A stretch of DNA of 64,000 nt from Plantago ovata (taxonomy: Eukaryota; Streptophyta; Magnoliopsida; Lamiales; Plantaginaceae): contig CM051456.1 of the NCBI GenBank assembly GCA_028274465.1, positions 105,189,348 through 105,253,347 of the forward strand, read 5' to 3'. A model generated the notes under the pieces. The model ran no database searches, was not told the origin of the DNA, and saw only the letters and a program-made list of their open reading frames with translations. Both the position numbers and the translations under genes were made by a program. Below are positions 54,466-64,000 of the stretch, in pieces. How positions within the stretch are numbered: position 1 is the first letter of the stretch; the number at the start of each line of letters is the position of its first letter.

Positions 54466-55870
54466 TAGGGGGGGTGAATAGTCTTTTCAAACTTTTCGTC
54501 GTTTAAAACTTTCTCAGCAAGTACTTATTACTTTTCAGTAATGAGTTTGCTGATACTTAACTTTCTCAGCAAGTGCTTATTACTTTTCAGTAATGAGTTT
54601 GCTGATACTTAAAAAGCAGAGTGCGGAAGTCTTTTTCAATAAGTGCTTATTACTTTTCAGTAATGAGTTTGCTGATACTTAACTTTCTCAGCAAGTGCTT
54701 ATTACTTTTCAGTAATGAGTTTGCTGATACTTAAAAAGCAGAGTGCGGAAGTCTTTTTCAATAAGTGCTTTTGTCAGAAAAACTAGTTTCAGCAAGTGAA
54801 CAGAGTGACAGTGTAAAACAATAGTATTAACTTGCTGAAAACTAAGTGCAGGAAATTAAATCACACAAACACTTTTATAGTGGTATTTGAGAGTGGCGTA
54901 ATCTCTCAACTAATCCACTTTGTCCTTTCCAGGACTGAATTCACTATGATAAGATATGATGTTCCTTACAAATCCTATCGCTAATGATTCTCAGAAACCA
55001 AATCACACTTGCTTTGTCACCAACCTAAACTAGAGAACTGTAACCTTGTTCTCCACCAAACTTGGGACTATAATCAGCAAAGCTATGCTTGATTAATTCC
55101 CCCTGAATTTCATGCCTGTAAAAGGGTGTTTATCAGTTAGCGAGGTTTGGGATGAGATGACTTGAATATAACTTTGCAGCGATAACAAGTAATCTAAAGA
55201 AACACAACCAGTAATACTTTGCAGTAAGCAAGTTTGTTGTTTCTGGTGTCAAGACTTGTTCTTGTTTAAAAGAAAGAACACTTAATTAATTCTTAGCTTT
55301 CAATGTTCTACTTCTTCACAAGTAGCTTTTGTTTCAAGCTTAAGTCTTGGAACGGATCAATATGCAGTAGAGAGTAGAGAAGGATTTGAGTGTTTAAAGC
55401 AAAAGTGAGAGTTTGATCACGTTGTTGACACCTCTTCTACTCAGCCTAAGATCTTCTATTTATAGTGTCTCAGGGGAGCCGTTTGAATTTCAAATTCTAA
55501 GGCTTTGTACCTTAAGATGTCACTATCTTGCTTTTGTACTTTCAGCAGCATTCTTCATTTTTCTTCTTGTCTTCATGTTCTTCGCGTGCTTACTTTGCAT
55601 TTAATGTTCTTTTGAATCAAATTCAAATATGAACGTTGGAGTCAAAATGCATGTACTCTTCAGCAAGGAGGTCAAATGAGTTGTCAGCAAGTGAGCTATC
55701 TCAGTTTCAGCAAGCACAACCTACTCTGTCATTTAGATTTTCACTTATGCAAGCCGTTGCTGAAATTCTCGCTTTCTAAAGAAACATGTGCCATTGTAGA
55801 TACCTTTCTCAGAATTATTCTAAGTCTTCAGTCCTTGAATTTTCCACTTTCTGAGCGGTTCTAGGTCTTC
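54466..55870 (+). repeat. Dispersed repeat of unknown class, copy 1, with a tandem block
   Basis: Begins CTAGGGGGGGTGAATAGTC and later has TATAGTGGTATTTGAGAGTG, CTAATCCACTTTGTCC, GAATTCACTATG and ACAAATCCT. The same ordered phrases occur at 57,004-57,400, so both belong to one family. CAGCAAG-type words recur to the right end. Right edge uncertain; no coding capacity recognised. Confidence 0.45.
54510..54772 (+). repeat. Compound tandem repeat, 52+70 bp units
   Basis: A 36-bp core occurs four times (starts 54,524, 54,576, 54,646 and 54,698). Spacings alternate 52, 70, 52, so a 122-bp compound unit is duplicated exactly or nearly so. Each core contains ATTACT-TTTC-AGTAAT, a perfect 6-bp stem hairpin. 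Confidence 0.85.
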
Positions 55871-56346
55871 AATAGTTTGTTTGTGAAAACAAAGTGCATC
55901 GTCAGCAAGCTTAAGAACCTAACGAGTACCTACACTAAGTCTTTCAACAAACGTTCCTCTTTTACAATGTCCTTAAAATTCTAAATTTCTATGGACCTTA
56001 AGAGTACTAGTTACTGGACTTTACTTAATTTAGCATGGTTAATTGCTCATCAAAAGTTTCCTAACAATAGCCGAATTATTTTATAGCACCTTCATCCCCA
56101 TCCCTGAGGTTAAAACTTTAAAGAAATCGAATATGTGTGGCTCAGGTTCACAGTATGCATGTTAACGAATCAAACTGATCGTGAACTATGCATGGGAAAG
56201 CTCCGTATAAAATATCTTGATCGTAATCAAGCTTGACTTGGTTTCAATCAAGTCACAAGCACTCTGGAAAAATACTCGAGTACTCGTGAACATCTTGTGA
56301 ATGCATAAGTATAAGTGCATATTGTCATCATCTATCATTCTATCTA
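55871..56346. other. Spacer before TRIM copy 2
   Basis: AT-rich, no gene or element recognised. Confidence 0.25.
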
Positions 56347-56351
56347 ATAAT

Positions 56352-56904
56352 TGTAACGACCCGACCAATCCGGCCGGTGTGGTTACTCCTGGACAGACCC
56401 ACACACGTCTCAACAGTATGATATTGTCCGTTTTGGGCCAGAGCCCGCACGGATTTGCTTTTGAAATCACCCAAAAGGCTTCATACCATATGAGAGTGGT
56501 GGTCTAACATATATACCCTTTATTCCACTCACTCTTAAGCGATGTGGGATGTGGGGTATTACAAACTACCCCCCTTAAAGCCTCAATGTCCTCGTCGAGC
56601 GCCTTAAGTGGTGGGGGTGACAAACTGACAATAACCTTTACCAACCATCCACCCGGTGCGGGCTTTGAGTTGGTCTAGGCTCTGATACCATTTGTAACGA
56701 CCCGACCAATCCGGCCGGCGTGGTTACTCCTGGACGGACCCACACACATCTCAACAGTATGATATTGTCCGCTTTGGGCCTGAGTCCGCACGGATTTGCT
56801 TTGGGAATCACCCAAAAGGCCTCATACTATGTGAGAGTGGTGGTCTAACATATATACCCTTTATTCCACTTACTCTTAAGCGATGTGGGATGTGGGGTAT
56901 TACA
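56352..56904 (-). mobile_element. TRIM element, complete, copy 2 (reverse)
   Basis: Same family as 51,274-51,821 but on the minus strand. LTRs are 56,352-56,563 and 56,693-56,904 (212 bp each). The primer site reads GGCTCTGATACCA on the plus strand (56,678-56,690), the complement of TGGTATCAGAGCC. Flanks ATAAT (56,347-56,351 and 56,905-56,909) are a perfect 5-bp duplication. Confidence 0.92.
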
Positions 56905-57003
56905 ATAATGTTGCAGACTATGTATGCAATTGAAATCAAATTGATATATGCAATTTAAATCTAATTCGTTCATTGTTGGTACATAAGACAGCTATGAAAA
57001 TAC

Positions 57004-57720
57004 TCGCCGGGGAGGGTGGTTGAATAGTCTTTTATCACCTTTGTAGTTTTTAGTCAAAGTAAGTAGTTCCAAAATATAACTATGTATTGAATTTGGAGTT
57101 GCAACGGATCAATAATAACATAGGATCATGCTGAAAATATTGTGTGTGTATTGAAAGTTGTACTGATAAATAAATCAAGAATTAAGCATAAGTATATCAA
57201 GCAGTCAACCGAGTAAACAGTAAAGTACTAACTGCAGTAAGTAAATGCAGTAAGGTAAAGACACATGCTTATAGTGGTTTATGTAGGTGGTGTAATCCTC
57301 CAACTAATCCACTTGTCCCGACGGACAAAAAATTCACTATGTAGGCTTTGAGTTACCATCACAAATCCTGCCATTAGCCAACTTCCCTTAAACCTTTTGT
57401 TGTTTCCCAACACTCAATGCATGTTTTCACCTAGACAAAGTATCCCTTATAAGCTGATTGACTTAGACTAAGTTTCCCTTATCTATGGACCTCAGCATGG
57501 GAAACACTCCCATGCTAACTCACTCGGACTAAGTATCCTTTGTTGTTGGCCTTAACACATCCGTGATAATCCACCAAGACAAAGATGGTGCACACCTCAC
57601 ACTTTTTCTTCAGGCACGACGATTTTTTTTCACAAGCTCCATCCTTCTCTAGCCTTGACCCTCTTTAGCTGCAAGACCCAGACTTGACTCAATCCCTCCA
57701 AGATCTATCAATCTACAACC
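57004..57720 (+). repeat. Dispersed repeat of unknown class, copy 2
   Basis: GGGGAGGGTGGTTGAATAGTC then TATAGTGGTTTATGTAGGTG, CTAATCCACTTGTCC, ATTCACTATG and ACAAATCCT, parallel to the copy at 54,466. Lacks the tandem block of that copy. Confidence 0.45.
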
Positions 57721-60648
57721 TCTAGAAGGCAACAAACCTGACAACCTAGTCAGTCCGTTGATCCGTTTTGTGCACTCGAGTTCAAGTCAGGGTCTTGTGG
57801 AGCATAGGGTGTAGGCGGGTGTCTAATAAAAATGAAGATGTACTTTGTCATGTCTTGTGGTGCTATGTGGAGTGTATTTTCTATGGCTACATCTTGAATT
57901 ACTTTCCGCTTGTCTCTGGTGAGCATAAGGTGTAGGGGTATAGTTAAAATAGGTGGTACATTCCATGAGTGTTTGTTTCTTGTCGGAATTGATGGCTTTT
58001 GCTTTCGGCGGCCCATTTTGGGTGGCTTTTTCAACCTCGATTCACTATATTGGTTCCTCTTCTAAATTGTAGTTTGGTTATGGAGAGTTCGCTAAAAAAA
58101 AATTATCGGGCCAAAGAGAAATAAAAGAGTTCTAATGCTATTAGCAATTGAACTAGTCTCTTGGTGTTTGATTTGGTTGACTGAGGTACTTGGTAATTAC
58201 ACCGTCCAAGTTTATTTTGCTTCTAGACGCACGACTTCGATAGTATTTCCCCCTTGCGGTATTGTTTAGAATTGTCCATTCAACTCATAATTCTTTGACC
58301 CTTGGCTATCCGTTTGAGGTAAATATACTAGACGATGGGATGACCAATTCTATTCCAAACTTGAGCTCCTTTTAGAGTTTTAGAGTAGTTATATGAGTAT
58401 GAGGTATTTGTGCTTAGTAGGTGGTGATTGTATAGCAAGCTTTGTTAGCTTGTTAGTGTATTCCTTATACACTATTTGTAGTTGTATTATGTTTACTCGG
58501 TTGAATATCTTTTTAAATCGATAATTCGTACAAATTTTTTTAAAACGTTATCATTTACATGATTTTTATGTCCAACTCGGTGTACCACCAATTGCTATTC
58601 TTATTGGATAATTATGTCTTTAAAGTTCTAGTCGTGTAGGCCTGAGCCATTATATAAGTTTTAAGTTATTGCAAAAATCCACGAGCCGATGGATTAAGTT
58701 ATGTTTTCGGCTGAATATCTTTCTCTTATAAGCCGCTTGATGAGGTATCTCTATTTTTTTTTATCGAATTTCAGTTCTTTGTGCCAACAAACTATTAGAG
58801 GTAATCCACCAAAATTATATGTTAACAATTTTCAGATCGCAAGTATCTACCTAATATATAAATAAATTAATTGGAAATGAGAAGAGGATGGAGGTATTAC
58901 TACATACAGTAAAATACAATTTTAATCTGTTTTTCACTTTTAACTCTATACATCTAATTCACCCTAAGAATGAATGAACATAAATTGCAGTGTAATTAGT
59001 AATTTATATAATTCAGTGTTGAAGAATTACCAGAAGAATTATAGTAGTAGTAATGACAAAAGCTATGAGAAGGTCAAAACGAAAGTCAGAGAACATGACA
59101 AGACATTTGATTGTCCTTTGAAGAATTCTCGTGCTTACAAATTTAATTTTACTTTGATCGAATCGAATAGCCCTACCCCAAACCATCTTATCGGTTATCT
59201 GGCACACATTTTGTGTTATAGGTTTGAGAACTACAGTAGGTCCAGAACATTTCAGTTTTTGTCTCAATTTCGCAGTATTTATTATTATTCGAGGAGGCCT
59301 AGTACTAATTAATTAATTACTACTACTATAATATCACAAGATATATATGTTCCTTCTGCTGCTTCATGAAGATGCAAATTCAGTATCAGTAGTACGATCG
59401 ATATGATTCATTAAGATCATGTACCTCATCCTGAAATTAATTTGGGACTGATAAAAATCTATGCATGTGACCATTGGTTCTTTTACGTTTGTGTACATTC
59501 TATAAGATTTTTACTCTACTAGTAATAATTTATTTTCACACTCTTAAGGGTATGATCACTATATCATGCTTTCAATTTCATATCTCAATATCAAACACGA
59601 GTATTTTGAAAACTAAGTCAACTAAAATATCGATTCAGAGTACTCTTGAACTCTTTAGTGTGGATAATTTAAGTGTTCGATTTTGGGTGGAACTGATTTT
59701 GGACCATGTAAAACTCATTTTGAACATTCTTTATAATTGTTTTGTACACTTTATATATCTTGGTGCAATAAAAGTTTTGGTTTTTTAAGAGAAAAAAAAG
59801 AGAAAAAAAACCATTGAACCAGTCACTCAAGTCTAGTCCAAAGCGATGATGGCCTAACTTGCATTGAAACAACTTTTTTCGAGACCGACTAAAGCAATCC
59901 GTCATCACAATCGAACAAACTTTAGAATTTTGTATCTTCCTACATAAAGAAATGTATAATCATACATCGATTGAACATAACTACTGAACCAACCCTTCAA
60001 ATTAAGATGAAAATTACATAACATTGTATGGTATGGGAGGAGGTAGTAGATGCAATCAAATTTTTGGTAGGGTAGTAATAAGAATACTAATTGGAATTTG
60101 GAAAAATGAGTTGAATAAATTAGGCACTGAAATATGGACAAAAGAAAAGATCTTAGACAATCACAATCCAGCTTGACCTAGTGAAGATTGATTAGCCATT
60201 AGGGTAAATATAGAGTTAGACAGGTGATCTTTTGTGATCAGTAGTCTGTTTTCTCATCTTTTTGTGGGTTTAGTACAGTAAAGTAGAGTGATCTATCGTT
60301 GACCTGCCAATTAGGGTGCATATATCTGTCCTTTCATAGTTTCATTCACACCCCCCTATTTTTTCACTATATAAGCCTCTTATTCAATTCTTATTAATAC
60401 AAAATATAAAATAAATGTATACTATAGAGTTTGTCTGTATATATATAATCCATCATCTGCAGCTTTTTTAGCCGAAATTGTTTTGCTTTGCTCTGCAAAT
60501 ATTCCCATCCTAGGCTCTATAGCTAATATATACCAGTCTACATGTTTTTTACTTGTCTTCCAGCTCTAACTCTAAGCCCCAATCAAATCAAATCCCCACT
60601 AAAATTATAAAGTCAGCTACAAGATACATTGATCCTTATTTAATCAAC
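57721..60648. other. Intergenic region, no recognised gene
   Basis: A 112-residue open frame at 58,974-59,312 and a 94-residue minus frame at 57,750-58,034 have no recognised domain or clear coding character. Otherwise AT-rich with no element ends found. Confidence 0.3.
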
Positions 60649-60650
60649 TA

Positions 60651-60949
60651 CTCCATCCTAAATACAATATAATATGTTTAGCATTTTCACACATATTAAT
60701 AAAATGTGATCTTTATCAATTTTGTTGTTAAAAATGTTGCAAAAAAACATGTTGGTATCTTGTAAAACTAAAATGACCAATGAGAAACGAGAACCTTGCA
60801 TAGCTTTTGTAAACAAAATATAAAAAAATGGAGTTGACTGCATAAAAATTTTATAAAAAACACACAATTACATGACACCAACTTAAAACATCTTAAATTT
60901 TACAAATGGTAAAATAACTAAAACATCTTATATTGTATTCAGGAGGGAT
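60651..60949. mobile_element. Stowaway-like MITE
   Basis: Left end CTCCATCCTAAATACAATAT; the complement of the right end starts ATCCCTCCTGAATACAATAT. The match continues (AATATGTTTAG versus AAGATGTTTTAG). TA flanks at 60,649-60,650 and 60,950-60,951. 299 bp. Confidence 0.75.
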
Positions 60950-61258
60950 TAGATCTTACAAATTCAACTTCAAATAGACTATTAGTCAAGTATAGGTACC
61001 TATTTTGACAAATTAACTACTCCATTATAGAGGATTGGGGTGGAACGAAGATGTATATTTATTGGAACTTTTATTGGAAGGTGTTATATGTTCGAATCCA
61101 GAAATAATATACAAGTTTGAGAAAGAATTAGTGGATCCCAACAATCAATTGTAGGTTAAATTCGTTAAAAGTGGCAAATAAAAGTGGCAAAGACGATAAT
61201 AATCTAAATCAAATCCATACCTAAGGGGGAGAGGAATTAAGAGGTCAACAAGAGGTGT

Positions 61259-61274
61259 AACTTGTAACTAACAA
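61259..61274. repeat. Left target-site duplication of the 61-kb LINE
   Basis: AACTTGTAACTAACAA, repeated exactly at 62,972-62,987. Confidence 0.9.
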
Positions 61275-62971
61275 TAGAATTAATCAGATCAATATGAAGT
61301 TTTTTGAATGCTAATAAGTAGGGAAAATGTAAAGCTAAAATTAAATGGGATGTGATTTGAAGACCTGGTGGGGAAGTTTAGTTATAAGAAATCTCTCTAA
61401 CTTTAACTCTGCTTTCCAAATTAAGCTTATCTGAAACTTCTTAATGATTCTAGTTCTCTGTGGTCTAGGGTCTATGCTGCAAAGTACTTATCTAAAGAGG
61501 ATATTTGGGAAACTCAAATTCAAATAATCATAGTTGGCTTTGGAAATCTTTACTTAGACACATAGATGATATGAGCAAATTAGCTGGGAAAAAAATTAGT
61601 AATGGCTCTAACACTCTCTTCTGGAAGGATAGATGGGTAAGGAAAAAAAAAATAAAGTGATCATGTTACATAGCCTAATGATTTAAATGAGAAAGTAAAG
61701 GATTATATCCAAAATGGCAACTGAGATTTTAATAAACTCATCTCTAATCTGCCTATGGATTTAGTTCTTGAAATTATGGGCATCCATTTACCTTCTCAAA
61801 GTGATAGTGACGAGTTGTGTTGGCCTTGGACCAGTTCAGGGAAATTTACTATAAAATCTGCTTATAACACTCTTATTAGCTGGAATTGTGATCTTCCAAA
61901 CTGGCCCTGGATGAGAATTTGGAAGTTTAAAACTTTGCCTAGAGCTAAATGTTTTCTGTGGCTTGCTGTTCATGAAAGGATCCCTACTTTTAGCAATCTT
62001 CACAGGAAGAATATTATCCCTGATCCTACTTGTAGTTTATGTAAAGAAGATGAAGAAACCATTGATCATCTGGTCTTTAACTGCAAAGCTTTGCATGGTT
62101 TTAGATTCAAATATTTTCCATCCAACTGGATTAATGAAAAACTTGATAGCTTACGTTTCAAACTAAGAGATGATCAGATTTTACATAAGTTACTTATTCA
62201 TACTAGTTGGTTAATCTGGAAACATAGAAATGACTGTGTATACAAGGGAAATTGCTTAAATTTTTATCATATGCACACTGAGCTGAGTATTCTTCTTTGC
62301 AATCTTAAACCTTAAGAGGTTGATGCTAAGAACACAAAGATCCAGATCCAATGTAATGGGATCCTCCCCCCCCCCCCCCAAATATTATTTGCTTGAATAC
62401 TGATGCTTCTGTTCTTGGTAATCCTGGTAATGCTGGTTTTGGCTGTGTGTTTAGAGATGAACATGGTAAAGTCATAAGAGCTGCTTCTGGTTACTTAGGC
62501 ATAATGGATAATAATACGGCTGAGCTCTTAGCTATAAAACATGGCCTGAATATTGCCAAAAGAAACAATTTAGCAAATATTAATATCCTTCGATCTGACC
62601 GTAAGTATGCTATTGATGCCATTTGCAGGACCCTGGAGCCGGCGGAGGTGCACCAGGAGTTGATAACTGAGATCCAACAACTTAGAGAAGAAGTAGGAGT
62701 GTTCAAGTCATCTTTTGTCTACAGAGAAGCAAACTATATTGCAGATCAGCTTGCAAGGGAAGGAAGCAAGAATAAGTTTATGTTAGATGATCCAACCTTC
62801 TCCTTTTGTTCTCCCCATAGGTTTTAATACCAAGAATGGCACTCGTGCCCTGATTGGTTAGTTGATGATGTAAATATGGATTCGATCAATATTTCAAACA
62901 AACTTGTCACTATTTTAGGATCATCTGTTGATGCTCCTACTTTTTCGTAATGAAATTTCTCTAGTTAAAAA
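61275..62971 (+). mobile_element. 5'-truncated L1-type LINE
   Basis: A 1,697-bp insertion bounded by a perfect 16-bp target duplication and ending in a short A run. It retains only the C-terminal part of ORF2 and the 3' UTR, the usual result of incomplete reverse transcription. The 3' end reads CGTAATGAAATTTCTCTAG then TTAAAAAA, similar to the other retroposon tails here. Confidence 0.92.
61440..62827 (+). pseudogene. LINE ORF2 C-terminus: RT end, zf-RVT and RNase H
   Basis: The RT tail is in pieces up to 61,750 (WSRVYAAKYLSKEDIW, then SWLWKSL in another frame). The zinc-binding zf-RVT segment (61,755-62,315) has WPWTSSGKFTIKSAY, CFLWLAVHERIPT and CSLCKEDEETIDHLVFNC. A stop and a run of 14 C residues (62,366-62,379) separate it from an RNase H of the RVT_3 type (62,393-62,827): NTDASV, ELLAIKHGL, the usual third Asp position as SDRKYAIDA, and EANYIADQLAREG. 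The RNase H frame is uninterrupted; the whole ORF2 is not. Confidence 0.88.
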
Positions 62972-62987
62972 AACTTGTAACTAACAA

Positions 62988-64000
62988 AGTTATCAATAAA
63001 ATATATTGTTCTATGTTTATTTGTCCTCTTTTGTTGTTTTATTTGCATGTTAGAATAATTGTGATTAAAAATTGGAACATCCAATGAGATGATTATTGCT
63101 TTTCATCTTCCCTCCCTAAAGATCCAGGTTCATAGAGTTTGCATGCTAGCTATCACCCTTGGGGACACTGGGAATCAAGCTTCAACTTTTACATCAAGAT
63201 TACGAGACCGAGTTGCAGTTACCATCAAGTCTCCACAACTGGTCTTGATCAAGGGGCATTTGGAGTGGAGATACCTAAATTTTAAAAATTAGTGGTGTTT
63301 AGAAATAATATGATACTTTATAAATTTATAGTTAATTATCACAAAAATAGTATGATAATATCTGAAACATACGTAGAATACTCCCATCATATCTGATAAG
63401 ATATGATATTATCTTGTAAGCTAAATCACCAATCTCCCATACATATGAGATTGTGATTACAGTTTAAATAGTTAGACAACATATTGTCAAACCATTCAAT
63501 CAAACTTCTATACTTCTATCAAATTGTTCTATACTTCTATCAAATTGTAGGTTATATAAATCCCAAACCCGGTAAGAATTAAGAGATCCATAAAAGTTAT
63601 CAACAAAAATATATTATTTCATGATTTTCATTTGTCACATTTGTTCTTCCTCAATCCTCACCATTTAACAAATGTTCTATTTTTGTGAATTATTATAAAT
63701 AAATTTAACCACACTTTAATGTTGTCATTTGTGTAGGAGATGGTTTGGATCCTACCCCATACTAATATGCAAAAAAGAAAAAAGAAAAAAAAAAAAGCCC
63801 TCACTTTTGGTTCTCCCAAACAATTTAAATGTTTATATATACTCAAAAGAATTTCTAGCTTTTACATACTGTAGTACTATCATTTTATTTGCTGAAAAAA
63901 TGTTTAATATGTGGAATTAGAATGATCACTTCATCTCAAATTTGAATCCTTTGATGGAGTGGTTTAGTTCAAACAAATTTAACCCCACAATTGATAACCC
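62988..64000. other. Right-end intergenic stretch
   Basis: AT-rich; a 67-residue frame at 63,089-63,292 is not recognised. An A-rich run lies near 63,772-63,796. Nothing else supported. Confidence 0.25.

Noticed and set aside
58974..59312. 112-residue open frame
   Set aside because: AT-rich, no recognised domain, no splice or homology support; left as intergenic.

Overview
The window is nuclear DNA of a flowering plant, most likely a eudicot. It is AT-rich, its clearly recognisable host genes are of plant type (a cytokinin-synthesis IPT and an IST1-like ESCRT gene with five introns), and almost everything else is plant transposable elements: L1-type LINEs, Ty3 and Ty1 LTR elements, TRIM/SMART miniatures, MULEs, and Stowaway and Tourist MITEs. 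I cannot name the species from sequence alone.

Layout. 1-1556: 3' end and 3' LTR of a large LTR retrotransposon. 2.5-5.4 kb: a Stowaway MITE, a 1.1-kb non-autonomous MULE with G-boxes in its terminal inverted repeats, and a short retroposon. 7882-8811: an intronless adenylate isopentenyltransferase gene. 11-12.7 kb: MITEs. 12.7-14.16 kb: a poly(A)-ended retroposon with a 486-bp internal tandem duplication. 14,182-28,776: a full-length but dead L1-type LINE (minus strand, 15-bp target duplication), split by an 8.77-kb Athila-like LTR retrotransposon (18,694-27,467, 5-bp target duplication ACCAC). That element encodes gag-protease and a second large ORF but no reverse transcriptase or integrase. 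31.2-32.6 kb: a second MULE. 34.1-34.4 kb: a 289-bp SMART/TRIM. 35.5-39.4 kb: a MULE-like element with two convergent broken genes whose introns carry the same degenerate repeat. 40,260-43,878: the IST1-like gene. 45.5-46.4 kb: an LTR related to the one at the left end. 47.3-49.5 kb: LINE and SINE fragments. 49.5-53.9 kb: a decayed copia element holding a TIR element with a GC-rich palindromic satellite and a solo LTR, which itself contains a complete TRIM. 54.3-57.7 kb: MITE, tandem repeats and a second TRIM in reverse. 60.65-60.95 kb: a Stowaway MITE. 61.3-63.0 kb: a 5'-truncated LINE with RNase H.

How the parts relate. Only the IPT and IST1-like genes look like intact host genes. The transposons form a stratified record: LINE before Athila-like element at 14-29 kb, and copia before solo LTR before TRIM at 49-54 kb. 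Many elements have both ends and target duplications visible, so boundaries are given to the base where possible. All readings are by eye; no alignment or database search was run.
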